The translations under genes were made by a program, and so were the position numbers. The notes under the pieces were generated by a model. The model was not told the DNA's origin. It worked only from the letters and a program-made list of their open reading frames with translations, and made no database searches. Below are positions 21,135-30,299 of a DNA stretch of 64,000 nucleotides, one piece after another. This stretch comes from JBKHYJ01 sp046565505 (lineage in GTDB: Bacteria; Acidobacteriota; Blastocatellia; UBA7656). The stretch spans positions 8,082 to 72,081 of the forward strand of contig JBKHYJ010000073.1 of NCBI GenBank assembly GCA_046565505.1. Direction: 5' to 3'. The first letter of the stretch is position 1. Each line of letters begins with the position of its first letter.

Positions 21135-23003
21135 ATGGGCAAAGTAATTGGAATAGACCTCGGCACGACCAACTCATGCGTGGCGATACTTGAGGGCGGC
21201 GTAACGCAAATCATCCCCAACAAAGAGGGCGGGCGCACCACGCCATCCGTAGTCGCTTTCACTGAGAAGGGCGAGCGGCTGATAGGCCAGATCGCCAAGC
21301 GGCAGGCGATAACGAATTCGGCCAACACCATCTACGCCGTCAAGCGGCTCATGGGGCGCAAATTCAAATCGCCCGAAATCGAGCGCGCGCGCAAGGTCTG
21401 CTCGTACGAAATAACCGAGGCGTCTAACGGCGACTGCCGCGTGCGCGTGCGAGGGCGCGATTACTCCCCGCCGGAGATTTCCGCGATCCTGCTCCAGCGG
21501 CTGAAGCTGGCGGCCGAAGAGTTCCTGGGCGACGAAGTTACCGAGGCCATCATCACCGTCCCGGCCTACTTCGACGACATACAGAGGCAGGCGACGAAAG
21601 ACGCGGGCAAGATCGCCGGGCTCAACGTCCAGCGCATAATCAACGAGCCGACCGCGGCCGCGCTGGCCTACGGGCTGGGCAAGCGCGAGAACGAGAAGAT
21701 AGCCGTCTATGACCTAGGCGGCGGGACCTTCGACATCTCCATTATGGAGATGTGCGACGGCGTGTTCGAGGTCCTATCGACCTGCGGCGACTCGTTTCTG
21801 GGAGGCGAGGATTTCGACCAGCGGATAGTCGATTGGATGATCGAGACCTTCAAGGACGAGACCGGCATCGACCTCCGCTCCGACAGGCTCGCGCTCCAAC
21901 GGCTCAAGGAGGCGGCCGAACGCGCCAAGTGCGAGCTTTCGACCGCGACCGAATCCCAAATGAACCTGCCATTCATCGCGGCCGACCCCACGGGGCCGAA
22001 GCATTTCAACAAGACGCTGACGCGCGGGAAGTTTGAGGAGCTTGTGCGGGACCTAGTCGAGCGGACCATCGCGCCATGCCAGAAGGCGCTCAAAGACGCC
22101 AAGCTCGCGCCCGCCGGCATAACCAAGGTGTTGCTGGTCGGGGGGCAGACGCGCTCGCCCATCATCATCAGCCGCGTGCGCGAAATCTTTCAGCGCGAGC
22201 CGTCGATTGAGATCAACCCGGATGAAGTCGTCGCGATAGGCGCGGCCATACAGGCGGGGGTGCTCGCGGGCGACGTGAAAGACTTGATACTGCTCGACGT
22301 GATCCCGCTCAGCCTCGGGATAGAGACCCGCGGCGGGCTGTTCACCAAGCTGCTCGACCGCAACTCGACGATACCGACTAAGAAGAGCCTGGTCTTCACG
22401 ACCGTCGCCGACAACCAGCAGGTGGTCGAGGTGCACGTGCTGCAAGGCGAGCGCGAGATAGCCGCGGGCAACCGGAGCCTCGCGCGGTTCGAGCTCGTCG
22501 GCATCCCCCCCGCGCCGCGCGGACTGCCACAGGTCGAAGTCACCTTTGAGGTCGACGCGGATGGCATAGTGTCTGTGTCGGCCCGCGACAAGATGACGGG
22601 GCTCGAACAGGCCCTGCGAATCACGCCCTCCTCGGGGCTGTCGGCCTCGGAGATATACGACCTGATCGAGGAGGCGAATCGAAGCGCCGAAACTGACCGC
22701 CGCGTCAAAGAAATTATCATCGCGCGGAACAGGCTTGAGGGCCTGCTCCAGAACACGATTCGCTCTTTCGGCGAGTTCGGCTGGATGCTGCCGCCCGCCG
22801 ACCAGGAGTTCGTACGCACGACGCTCGAAGACGCGCGCAAGACGGTCGTATCCGAGAACACGTCCGAAGTCCGCTTCGCTCTCGAACAGCTCGAGCGGGC
22901 GGCGCGGATGATAACCGACGCTATGTTCCGCCCGACAGGGCTCGCGGCCAACGGCGGGACGAAGCATGAAGAAGAGGTGAGTCCGCTATCAGAAGTATCT
23001 TAG
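21135..23003 (+). CDS. dnaK: Chaperone DnaK (Hsp70), divergent C-terminus
   Basis: 622 residues from the ATG at 21135 (AGGAGG upstream). The ATPase domain has GIDLGTTNSCVAILEGG, VPAYFDDIQRQATKDAG, IINEPTAAALAYGLG, YDLGGGTFDISIMEM and VLLVGGQTRSPII (canonical GG-TR-P). The substrate domain follows (DVIPLSLGIETRGG, DADGIVSVSARDKMTG). The C-terminal lid is short and ends EEEVSPLSEVS instead of the usual acidic EEVD-like tail, and position VGGQTR differs from the common GGMTR/GGSTR. It is probably functional; being in the hrcA operon with dnaJ it is likely the housekeeping copy, though a specialised paralogue cannot be excluded. Confidence 0.95.
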   Translation: MGKVIGIDLGTTNSCVAILEGGVTQIIPNKEGGRTTPSVVAFTEKGERLIGQIAKRQAITNSANTIYAVKRLMGRKFKSPEIERARKVCSYEITEASNGDCRVRVRGRDYSPPEISAILLQRLKLAAEEFLGDEVTEAIITVPAYFDDIQRQATKDAGKIAGLNVQRIINEPTAAALAYGLGKRENEKIAVYDLGGGTFDISIMEMCDGVFEVLSTCGDSFLGGEDFDQRIVDWMIETFKDETGIDLRSDRLALQRLKEAAERAKCELSTATESQMNLPFIAADPTGPKHFNKTLTRGKFEELVRDLVERTIAPCQKALKDAKLAPAGITKVLLVGGQTRSPIIISRVREIFQREPSIEINPDEVVAIGAAIQAGVLAGDVKDLILLDVIPLSLGIETRGGLFTKLLDRNSTIPTKKSLVFTTVADNQQVVEVHVLQGEREIAAGNRSLARFELVGIPPAPRGLPQVEVTFEVDADGIVSVSARDKMTGLEQALRITPSSGLSASEIYDLIEEANRSAETDRRVKEIIIARNRLEGLLQNTIRSFGEFGWMLPPADQEFVRTTLEDARKTVVSENTSEVRFALEQLERAARMITDAMFRPTGLAANGGTKHEEEVSPLSEVS

Positions 23004-23134
23004 AGTTTGTTATAATACCGAGGAAGCGGGCGCCCGCTCTGGATCTTGGATTAAATGAAATCGAACGGTTTTCCGCTCCAAAATCCAAAATCTAAAACCC
23101 GAAATCATTTGACCGCTCCTGAGGTAGAGAAAAC

Positions 23135-24244
23135 TTGAGCAGCAAACGCGACTACTACGAAGTGTTAGGCGTCCAGCGCGGCGCGACGGAACAGGAACTC
23201 AAGCAGGCGTACCGGCGCCTCGCCATAAAATTCCACCCCGACAAAAACCCCGGCGACAACGAGGCCGAGGAGCGGTTTAAAGAAATAGCCGAAGCCTATC
23301 AGGTCTTATCCCAGCCGGACCTGCGCGCCCGCTACGACAGGTTCGGGCACGCGGGCGTCGGCTCGGCGGCGGGCGCGGGGGCCGGCCAGGGGTTCCCGGG
23401 GTTCGAGGAACTGTTCGACATTTTTGGCATAGGCGATATTTTCGGCGGGCGTCAGGGCCAGCGCACGGGCGCGCGGCGGGGCTCGGACCTCAGGTACGAT
23501 ATTGAAATCACGCTCGAAGAGGCGGCGGCAGGGGTTAAGACTAAGATTCGCGTCCCGCGTCTTGAGACTTGCGAAATCTGTCACGGCAGCGGCGCGGCCG
23601 AAGGCTCGCACCCGACGCGCTGCAACACCTGCGCGGGCACGGGCCATGTGCGTTACCAGCAGGGGTTCTTCTCCGTCAGCCGCACCTGCTCGGCGTGCCG
23701 CGGCACGGGCAAGGTGATCAAAGACGCTTGCAAGGAATGTCGCGGCGAGGGCCGCGTCGAGCGCGAGAAGACGCTTGAGATAAAGATGCCGGCCGGCGTA
23801 GATAACGGCTCTCGCCTGCGCATCACGGGCGAGGGAGAGGCGGGCGAGCATGGCGCGCCTCGCGGGGACCTGTACGTCATAGTGCATGTGAAAGAGCACG
23901 ACGTGTTTGAGCGGCGCGACGCGAACCTGTATTGCACCGTCCCGGTTTCATTCACCCAGGCGGCGCTCGGGGCCGAACTGACAGTGCCCACGCTCGATGG
24001 CGAAGAGAAGCTGCACGTTTCGGAAGGCACGCAGGCGGGCAGCGTGTTCAGGCTGAAGGGAAAAGGCATGCCGGTGCTGGGCGGGCGCGGGCGCGGCGAC
24101 CTGTTCGTTTCGGTCAACGTCGTCACCCCTACGGGGCTGTCTCGCGAGCAGCGCCGCCTGCTCGAAGAACTGGCGAGGCTTGAGGGCGACGGCCACCAGG
24201 AGGACCGCGGCATCATCGATAAAGTCAAAGATATTTTCGGCTAG
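23135..24244 (+). CDS. dnaJ: Chaperone DnaJ (Hsp40)
   Basis: 369 residues from a TTG start at 23135 preceded by GAGGTAGAG. The J domain begins at residue 5 (RDYYEVLGVQRGATEQELKQ) with the HPD motif in KFHPDKNPGD. A Gly/Phe region (GFPGFEELFDIFGIGDIFGG) precedes four CxxCxGxG zinc repeats (CEICHGSG, CNTCAGTG, CSACRGTG, CKECRGEG) and the C-terminal substrate domains (PVSFTQAALGAELTVPTLDG). It is a complete type I DnaJ. It stimulates DnaK ATPase and completes the operon. Confidence 0.96.
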   Translation: MSSKRDYYEVLGVQRGATEQELKQAYRRLAIKFHPDKNPGDNEAEERFKEIAEAYQVLSQPDLRARYDRFGHAGVGSAAGAGAGQGFPGFEELFDIFGIGDIFGGRQGQRTGARRGSDLRYDIEITLEEAAAGVKTKIRVPRLETCEICHGSGAAEGSHPTRCNTCAGTGHVRYQQGFFSVSRTCSACRGTGKVIKDACKECRGEGRVEREKTLEIKMPAGVDNGSRLRITGEGEAGEHGAPRGDLYVIVHVKEHDVFERRDANLYCTVPVSFTQAALGAELTVPTLDGEEKLHVSEGTQAGSVFRLKGKGMPVLGGRGRGDLFVSVNVVTPTGLSREQRRLLEELARLEGDGHQEDRGIIDKVKDIFG

Positions 24245-24311
24245 TACCTGCGCCCGCGGGCGCAGCCGTGCCCATAGCCCGCTGCGCCTGTCGCCGCAAT
24301 CAACACCTTCG

Positions 24312-25694
24312 CTACGGCTCGCCGCCTTTCTTCCTACGCTGTTTTATCCTGATGGGAGTCCCGAAAAAACCGAACTCTTCGCGCAGCCTGTTCTCCAGGT
24401 ATCGCTCGTAAGAGAAGTGCAGCTTCGCGCGCGGGCTGCGCGACGAAGTGAAGAGCACGAACGTGGGCGGGCGCGTCCCCGCTTGCGTCATGTAGAGTAC
24501 GCGCAGGGGGTACTTTGAGGGCGTGGTCGCGCGCGGCTGCTCGACGTTCCTCTCAAAGAAGCGGTTAAGCTCGGAAGTCGGTATGCGCTTGCCGCGCTCT
24601 TCGTTAACCCGCCGCGCCTGGTCGAGCAGCTTCGTCACGCGGAGCCCGCTTTTGGCGGAGATGAAGATGATGGGCGCGTAAGCCGCGAACTTCATCATGT
24701 CGCGTATGCGATCCTCGTACGCTTTCGTCGTGTGTGTGTCCTTCTCGACCGCGTCCCACTTGTTGACGGCGATGATGAGGCCCGCGCCCGCTTCATGAGC
24801 GTAGCCGCCGATAGTGGCGTCGAGCGCGGTCGGGCCTTCTACCGCGTCGATCAGCAGTATGGCTAGGTCTGCCTGCTCGAGGTGGCGGCGCGCCATCACG
24901 ACGGAAATCTTCTCGGCCATCAACTCCGTTTTACCTTTGCGCCGGATGCCCGCCGTGTCGATCAGCCTGAACGTCGTCCCTCCGTATTCGATCTCCGTAT
25001 CGACCGCGTCGCGCGTGGTCCCAGGTATCGGTGAGACTATCACGCGCTCGGCGCCCGTGAGCCGATTGACGAGCGAGGACTTGCCCACGTTAGGCCGTCC
25101 GACTATGCTCAGTCGAATCTCCTTGTGCTCCTGCTCTTGCACTTCGGGTGCGGGCAGGATTTCGAGCGCCGCGTCGAGCAGTTCGGCCAGCCCGCCGCCG
25201 TGCTCTGCGGAAACGGGAAACACCGCCTCGAATCCCCACCGCTCGAACTCCATCGCGTCCGCTTCGAGCCTCTCGCTGTCAACTTTGTTCGCGGCGACGA
25301 ATACCGGCTTGTGCACGTCGCGGGCCAGCTCGGCCAGCTCTTCGTCGAGCGGGGTGACGCCGGCCCGCGCGTCGACGACGAGGAGTATGAGCGAAGATTC
25401 GTCCAGGGCGGCCCGCGCCTGGCGCAGGATGTTGGCGGGTATGAGTTCCTTCTCGTCGGGAATAATGCCGCCCGTGTCGACCAGGCGGAAGGCGCGACCG
25501 CCCCACTCCGCGCGGCCATAGATTCGGTCGCGCGTTATGCCGGGCTCGTCGCCGACTATTGAGCGCCGCGTCCCCGTGAGCTTGTTAAACAGCGTCGATT
25601 TGCCCACGTTCGGGCGGCCCAGTATGACGACCGTCGGCATGCCCTGTTGCTCAACCTGGGCGGCCGGTCCGTGCGCGTGTTCGCTCTCGCTCAT
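24312..25694 (-). CDS. der: Ribosome-biogenesis GTPase Der (EngA)
   Basis: 460 residues from the ATG at 25694 (GGAG upstream; a TTG at 25715 is possible but less likely). Tandem G domains: GRPNVGKSTLFN with DTGGI and NKVD, then GRPNVGKSSLVNRL with DTAGIRRKGK and NKWD, followed by the KH-like C-terminal domain (VLYMTQAGTRPPTFVLF, SYERYLENRLREEFGFFGTP). Der acts in 50S subunit maturation. It is convergent with dnaJ and divergent from yraN. A short N-terminal extension with His/Gln precedes the first G domain. Confidence 0.96.
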   Translation of the reverse strand: MSESEHAHGPAAQVEQQGMPTVVILGRPNVGKSTLFNKLTGTRRSIVGDEPGITRDRIYGRAEWGGRAFRLVDTGGIIPDEKELIPANILRQARAALDESSLILLVVDARAGVTPLDEELAELARDVHKPVFVAANKVDSERLEADAMEFERWGFEAVFPVSAEHGGGLAELLDAALEILPAPEVQEQEHKEIRLSIVGRPNVGKSSLVNRLTGAERVIVSPIPGTTRDAVDTEIEYGGTTFRLIDTAGIRRKGKTELMAEKISVVMARRHLEQADLAILLIDAVEGPTALDATIGGYAHEAGAGLIIAVNKWDAVEKDTHTTKAYEDRIRDMMKFAAYAPIIFISAKSGLRVTKLLDQARRVNEERGKRIPTSELNRFFERNVEQPRATTPSKYPLRVLYMTQAGTRPPTFVLFTSSRSPRAKLHFSYERYLENRLREEFGFFGTPIRIKQRRKKGGEP

Positions 25695-25808
25695 AATTAA
25701 TGTCTCCAACCTCAATGTATCTTGGTGGCAAGAGCTTTTACAAGCGAGGATGCTGGGATAAGATTTCGACGCCCGGACGCGCCGCGCGATTGGGCAGGTG
25801 CGAGAGCC

Positions 25809-26291
25809 ATGCTTAAGGCCATTAAGAAATTTCTAAGAAGGCGAGGCGCCGCCGCGCGTCCGGCCCACCTCGAATTGGGGGAGCGCGGTGAGACGGCGGC
25901 GCTCGAATACCTAAAAGAGTGCGAGGGCTACGACATCGTGGCCACTAATTTCCGCGTGCCGCTGGGGCGAGGCTTGCGCGGGCAAAAGCTCACGGGCGAG
26001 ATAGACATCATCGCGTATGAAGGCGACATGCTCGTCTTCGTCGAAGTGAAGACTCGCACGTCGGATGAATTCGCCCCGCCGGAACGCGCCGTCGGCCTGA
26101 GGAAGCAGCGACAGATTGCGCGCGCGGCGCGCAGGTATCGCCAGTTGATGAGGGTCGTCGGCGAACCGCACCGCTACGATGTCCTGACGGTAATACATGG
26201 CGCGGGCGGGGACAGGGTCGAGCTGTTGCGCGGCTACTTTGACGACCGGGTGTTTCTGCGGGGCAGGTACTTCAGCGGCCCTGAGTCCTGA
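25809..26291 (+). CDS. YraN-family (UPF0102) putative endonuclease
   Basis: 160 residues starting at the ATG of 25809. It shows the UPF0102 fold features: ELGERGETAALEYLK, GEIDIIAYEGDMLVFVEVKT (the PD-(D/E)XK-like D..EVK core) and PERAVGLRKQRQIARAARRY. A short insert (LGRGLRGQKL) lengthens the first hairpin. Biochemical function is not settled for the family; nuclease activity is inferred from the fold. Confidence 0.88.
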   Translation: MLKAIKKFLRRRGAAARPAHLELGERGETAALEYLKECEGYDIVATNFRVPLGRGLRGQKLTGEIDIIAYEGDMLVFVEVKTRTSDEFAPPERAVGLRKQRQIARAARRYRQLMRVVGEPHRYDVLTVIHGAGGDRVELLRGYFDDRVFLRGRYFSGPES

Positions 26292-26363
26292 GATCCGGGC
26301 CCGCGTAAAATCCGGCTTCAACTCCGAAGCCCGAGCTGTTCACCGCGGCGGGGGGCGGTGAAC

Positions 26364-27470
26364 TCAAAAATCGATCTCTGTCTCTGCCAAGTATCGGGCC
26401 GCGTCGGTCGGGTTCAGTGGGTTGATATACATCCCGCTGCCTTGCTCGAACCCCGCCCAGATGGTCGTACGCACAAGTATCTCTATGTGCCAGTGGAAAT
26501 CGTCCCTTATCGTGCTGTAATCGCCGGTCCTCGGGATCACGTTCAGGTTCGGCCCCGAGTGAATGTAGAAATTGTACGGCGGGTTGCCTAAGAGCTTGTA
26601 CACCTTCATCAGCACGGTCTTGAGCAGGTGCGCCATCTGGACGCGCTCTTCCGGCGTGGTTTGATTGAACGAGTGCTGGTGTTTCTTCGGCACGATGTGT
26701 ATCTCGTACGGCATGCGCGCGGCGAAGGGGATGTAAGCGACGAACCTTTCGTTTTCGGCCACGACCCGGTCGCGCTGGTTCACGCCGACGAGCACGGAGC
26801 CATCCTGATTATAGATCTTGCTCTCGTAGTAGAAGAGTTGCTCCAACTGGCGGCACCAGATGCAGCCTTCGCCGCCGACGTAATGCTCCTTGGCGTTGAT
26901 GAGCTTGCTTTTGAGCGCGTCCGGGATGACTGTCGTCGCGATGATCTGCGTGTGCGGGTGTGCGAGCGAAGCGCCCGCCGCCTTGCCATGATTTTTGAAT
27001 ATGAGGACGTACTTGAGCTTCAAGTCGCGCTCAAGGTCGACGTTCCGCTCCCACCAAGTGTCGACCACGCGGGCGATCTGGCTGACGGGTTGATGCTCTA
27101 TATAAATATCATGGTCCGGGGATTCGACGACGACTTCGTGCGCGCCATAGCCGGTCGCCATCTGAAACATGCCTACCCTGCGCAGGTTTATCTCTGGGAA
27201 GATCCCGAACGCGGGGAACTTGTTGGGCACGACGCGCGTCAGCCAGCCCGGGCTGTTGGGCGCCCCGCCGTTATTGCGTATGGTGAATATCTCGGGCGGG
27301 GTCGTGTCCTCGTGCCCGTAGCAAAAAGGGCATCGCGCGCGCGCCTCGGCGCTCTCCTCTTCGCGGCGCGGCTCCTCGGGGGCCTCCGGGCGTTTCGCGC
27401 GCGCCGACGAGATGATCACCCATCTCCCGCTGATAGGGTCTTTCCTCAATTCGGGGCTAAAATCCGGCAT
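26364..27470 (-). CDS. galT: Galactose-1-phosphate uridylyltransferase-like HIT-superfamily enzyme
   Basis: 368 residues from the ATG at 27470 with GGAGAG just before it. The N-terminal RKDPISGRWVIISSARAKRP and CPFCYGHEDTTPPEI (zinc cysteines 47 and 50) are typical. The active-site HPHTQ lies at 171-175, H173 being the expected nucleophile, and the second half carries EIHIVPKKHQHSF and FHWHIEILVR. GalT swaps UMP between UDP-glucose and galactose-1-P in the Leloir pathway. HPHTQ rather than HPHGQ leaves a related nucleotidyltransferase (for example an ADP-glucose phosphorylase) possible. There is no other gal gene nearby. Confidence 0.88.
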   Translation of the reverse strand: MPDFSPELRKDPISGRWVIISSARAKRPEAPEEPRREEESAEARARCPFCYGHEDTTPPEIFTIRNNGGAPNSPGWLTRVVPNKFPAFGIFPEINLRRVGMFQMATGYGAHEVVVESPDHDIYIEHQPVSQIARVVDTWWERNVDLERDLKLKYVLIFKNHGKAAGASLAHPHTQIIATTVIPDALKSKLINAKEHYVGGEGCIWCRQLEQLFYYESKIYNQDGSVLVGVNQRDRVVAENERFVAYIPFAARMPYEIHIVPKKHQHSFNQTTPEERVQMAHLLKTVLMKVYKLLGNPPYNFYIHSGPNLNVIPRTGDYSTIRDDFHWHIEILVRTTIWAGFEQGSGMYINPLNPTDAARYLAETEIDF

Positions 27471-27930
27471 ATCTCTCCTTCACTGTTCTGTATGGTCCAT
27501 ATAAATAATCCCTGTGCGCCGTCGGGGCAGTGGGGAAAGTCGGGGCAATGAACCGCGGCCGGATCTTTCAACCCTCGTCCGGCGTCCCCCCATCCCTACA
27601 TCTTTGATGAATTAACCTGGCCGTCTAACCGTCAGCGCCTTGCAGGTTTTGATTCACAACTATACTTTTGCGTTCACGAACCGTCAACACTTCTGAAAGT
27701 ATGGACCCGTGGCGCTCGCGGACTAAAGCGATCAGAGTACGGAACAACCGCCCTTGAGGCCGCGCCAGGCTTTCGCCCTTATTTATTCATCATTTATTCA
27801 TCTTTCGGCGCTCATCCTTGATACTTTCACTGAATAGGCGCGTCTGGTACACTTAATTCAGGCATGTGATTGAAAGCTCCAGCCCGGCCGTGGCCTTAGG
27901 GCGCGCCATTTAGATAGTTTCGGAGGATTT
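27471..27930. other. 460-bp divergent spacer between galT and the VWFA-like gene
   Basis: No gene seen. The centre is AT-rich. A plausible plus-strand promoter (TTTCAC, 17 bases, TACACT at 27825-27853) lies upstream of the VWFA-like gene. A small direct repeat (ATTTATTCATC twice, near 27781) is present. A promoter for galT on the minus strand was not clear. Confidence 0.4.
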
Positions 27931-29145
27931 ATGAAGTTATTTGCGCTCATGCGGGCGGCAGCTATCGTCGTTCTCTTAGCTGTATTGCTAGCCGCATCTG
28001 CGGTTCCATCTTCTATCGTCGCCGCCCAGAGCGGCCGCCAGCCGCCAAAGAAGAAGGTCGAAAAGAAGACGGAGGAGCAGAAGGGGAACGAGCAGCCCGC
28101 GCCCTCTCAGCAGGAGCCGCCTGAGCCGGTCCCGCCCGTCCCGAAAAACATCAATCAAGAGCCCGCCCTCAAGCTCTCGACGCAGGTGGTGAACGTTGAC
28201 ATCACCGTCATTGATAAGAAGACAAGGCGGCTGTTGACGAACCTTACGAAGAAGAATTTCACGGTCTACGAGGACGGCGTCGTTCAAGAGATAGCGAACT
28301 TCACGAGCGGCGAAGGCCCGATGACGGTCGTGCTGCTGCTGGAGAATAATTTCAGAAACAGGTACTACACGAGCTATTTCGACCCGTCCTTCGCGCAGGA
28401 GGTCTTCCAATCGGCGGCCACCTTCGTGCAGAACTTCGTCAAGCCCGACGACCACGTCGCGATAGTCACCTACAGCATGAAGCCGAAAGTCATCGCGGAC
28501 TTCACGGGCGACAGGAGCCGCCTCTACCAGGCAGTGATGTCGGCTTACAGGGACACGCTGAACTTCAGCGAGGCGAACATCTACGACGCGCTGTCGTTCG
28601 TGCTGCTCGGCGGCAAGGCCATACAACTGTATGATGAGAGCACAGGGCCGAGCGAGTACACGGGCCTCCAGGAGGTCGAAGGGCACACGGCGGTAATACT
28701 TGTGTCGCTGGGGATAGATACTTTCAGCCGGATCACCTACGACAAGGCGCTGAAGATAGCATCGAGCGCCGGCGTGCCTATCTACACGGTCGGCGTGGGG
28801 AACCTCTTCTATAAGAAGTACGAGCACACGCTGCCGCCCGAAGGGAGGCTCTCGTTCTTGCAGGCGCAGAACTCGCTCAGCTCATTCTCCAAGTTCAGCG
28901 GCGGCGTGTATTTCCCGATGACGTTCGAGACGGAGATACCGCAGATCATGCAAAGCATCCAGGGGATGCTCCGCAGCCAGTTCAGCCTCGGCTACTCGCC
29001 CACGAACACGCGGCGCGAGGGCAAGGAGCGCAAGATCAGATTGGACGTGGACGTGGATGGCGACGGCCAGCCGGACAATAAACAGTTAGAGCTTCATTTC
29101 CGCGAGCGGTACGTCGAGCCGGACGACAGACCTAAGAAAAAGTGA
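27931..29145 (+). CDS. VWFA-related secreted protein of the acidobacterial type, MIDAS lost
   Basis: 404 residues from the ATG at 27931 (GGAGG ten bases upstream), with a signal peptide to about residue 33 and a Lys/Glu/Pro-rich linker. The domain beginning LKLSTQVVNVDITVIDKKTR with FTVYEDGVVQEIANF is diagnostic of the VWFA-related acidobacterial family. The von Willebrand A fold follows (TFVQNFVKPDDHVAIVTYS), and the C-terminus has RSQFSLGYSPTN. The expected metal site DxSxS is replaced by LLLENN, so it cannot bind metal in the classical way. It is probably surface or periplasmic with protein-binding function; the ligand is unknown. Confidence 0.88.
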   Translation: MKLFALMRAAAIVVLLAVLLAASAVPSSIVAAQSGRQPPKKKVEKKTEEQKGNEQPAPSQQEPPEPVPPVPKNINQEPALKLSTQVVNVDITVIDKKTRRLLTNLTKKNFTVYEDGVVQEIANFTSGEGPMTVVLLLENNFRNRYYTSYFDPSFAQEVFQSAATFVQNFVKPDDHVAIVTYSMKPKVIADFTGDRSRLYQAVMSAYRDTLNFSEANIYDALSFVLLGGKAIQLYDESTGPSEYTGLQEVEGHTAVILVSLGIDTFSRITYDKALKIASSAGVPIYTVGVGNLFYKKYEHTLPPEGRLSFLQAQNSLSSFSKFSGGVYFPMTFETEIPQIMQSIQGMLRSQFSLGYSPTNTRREGKERKIRLDVDVDGDGQPDNKQLELHFRERYVEPDDRPKKK

Positions 29146-29232
29146 GCAACGGGCCGCGGGCGGCGGGCCGTTTGAAGAATCGCGCCGGCCGGTGACGTTC
29201 ATCGTTTTTTCGCCGCCCGCCTGCCGCCATCC

Positions 29233-30009
29233 ATGATTGAGCTTGAACAATTGGAGCCTGATTCTTCTCTCGCAGAGGATGTGAAGCTCGAAGCCGTCTT
29301 TGACGAGGCGCTAAGGGCGACGGTCAGAAAAGAGCTGAGGCCGCCGGTAGAAGCTCGCTTCTACCCTTACGCCGGCCTGTCGTCCACGATCAGGCTGCGA
29401 CAGGGCCGCGTCTATGTCCGCGTCTCGGATATACTCCGCCCGTCGCCCCGCGAAGTCCTCTACGCGCTCGCCTGCATACTCATCGCGAAGCTGTACCGCC
29501 TGAAGTCGTCAAAGGAGCACGAGCGCACCTATCGCGAGTACACACTGAGCCCGTCGGTGCGAGACGCCTCGGAGGCCGCGCGCCGCCAGCGCGGCTACAA
29601 AAAGACCACTTCGCCGCGCGGCAAGATATACGACCTAGACGAGATGTTCTCACGGTTGAACGCGCGGTACTTTAACGGCGAGTTGGAGCGGCCTTTGCTC
29701 TCCTGGAGCCAGACGCGCGCGCGGCGCGTGCTCGGCCACCACGACCACGTGCATGGCGCTATCGTAATAAGTCGTGTCCTCGACAGCCCGCGCATCCCTC
29801 GCGTGGTCGTCGAGTACGTGCTCTATCATGAGATGCTGCACGTGAAGCACCCTCCGCGGCTGGCGTCAGCCCGCACGATCTATCACAGCCGGCAGTTCCG
29901 CAGCGACGAGCGCCGCTTCGAGCAGTTGGACGACGCGCTTAAATGGCTCGAAAAGATAGCGTTGCCCGCGCGCCGCCGCCCGCGCAAGGCCCGCAACCGC
30001 CGCCGTTAA
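29233..30009 (+). CDS. SprT-like zinc metalloprotein (HExxH)
   Basis: 258 residues. The central motif YHEMLHVKHPP (H199, E200, H203) follows the SprT-type segment FSRLNARYFNGELERPLLSW. A later His (RTIYHSRQFRSDERRFEQL) can be the third ligand, as in SprT/M48-like predicted peptidases. It has no signal peptide, so it is likely cytoplasmic. The Arg/Lys-rich tail (ARRRPRKARNRRR) suggests nucleic-acid contact, which fits the DNA-protein crosslink proteases of this superfamily, but that is inference. Confidence 0.82.
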   Translation: MIELEQLEPDSSLAEDVKLEAVFDEALRATVRKELRPPVEARFYPYAGLSSTIRLRQGRVYVRVSDILRPSPREVLYALACILIAKLYRLKSSKEHERTYREYTLSPSVRDASEAARRQRGYKKTTSPRGKIYDLDEMFSRLNARYFNGELERPLLSWSQTRARRVLGHHDHVHGAIVISRVLDSPRIPRVVVEYVLYHEMLHVKHPPRLASARTIYHSRQFRSDERRFEQLDDALKWLEKIALPARRRPRKARNRRR

Positions 30010-30049
30010 CTAAACGCGGGAACAAAATACGCGCGCCTGCGTTAAAATG

Positions 30050-30190
30050 ATATGAACGGATGATCCTGAAGAAGCGGAGATTAAAAAGGATTGTGCTAGC
30101 CTTTCTTCCACAGAATTAGGGTCTAAGTTCAGAACAGAAAAATCCTTCTCCTTGGGACCGGGGCGCTCGCCACAGCGCCCCGTTTCTTTT
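30050..30190 (+). ncRNA. Candidate small RNA 1 with ECF-type promoter and intrinsic terminator
   Basis: Upstream is GGAAC (30019-30023), 16 bases, CGTTA (30040-30044), matching an extracytoplasmic-function sigma promoter. About 110 bases later is a textbook terminator (GGGGCGCT / AGCGCCCC, then GTTTCTTTT, 30160-30190). The predicted transcript of about 140 nt contains AATCCTTCTCCTT, a pyrimidine-rich anti-Shine-Dalgarno-like stretch. A 19-codon frame (MILKKRRLKRIVLAFLPQN, 30060-30119) lies within it but lacks a ribosome site. It matches no RNA family I can name. Confidence 0.5.
30160..30190 (+). terminator. Intrinsic terminator of candidate small RNA 1
   Basis: Perfect 8-bp GC stem (GGGGCGCT / AGCGCCCC), 6-nt loop, then GTTTCTTTT on the plus strand. 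It lies 150 bases past the SprT-like gene with a separate promoter between, so it could also terminate that gene's transcript. Confidence 0.85.
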
Positions 30191-30299
30191 CGCCCGCGCC
30201 CCGGCCGGGGTCAGTTGTAAATAGTTGTAACTTACGTCTAAAAAACTATTAATTGTCGGCGGGCGGAAATTATTTTTGAAACCAAAATATGCTCTTCGC

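Noticed and set aside
22053..22967. Long minus-strand open frame antisense to dnaK
   Set aside because: dnaK is certain from motifs; the antisense frame has no recognisable domain or ribosome site.
26628..27551. Plus-strand frame of 307 codons opposite galT
   Set aside because: Fully antisense to galT apart from a short end; no domain.
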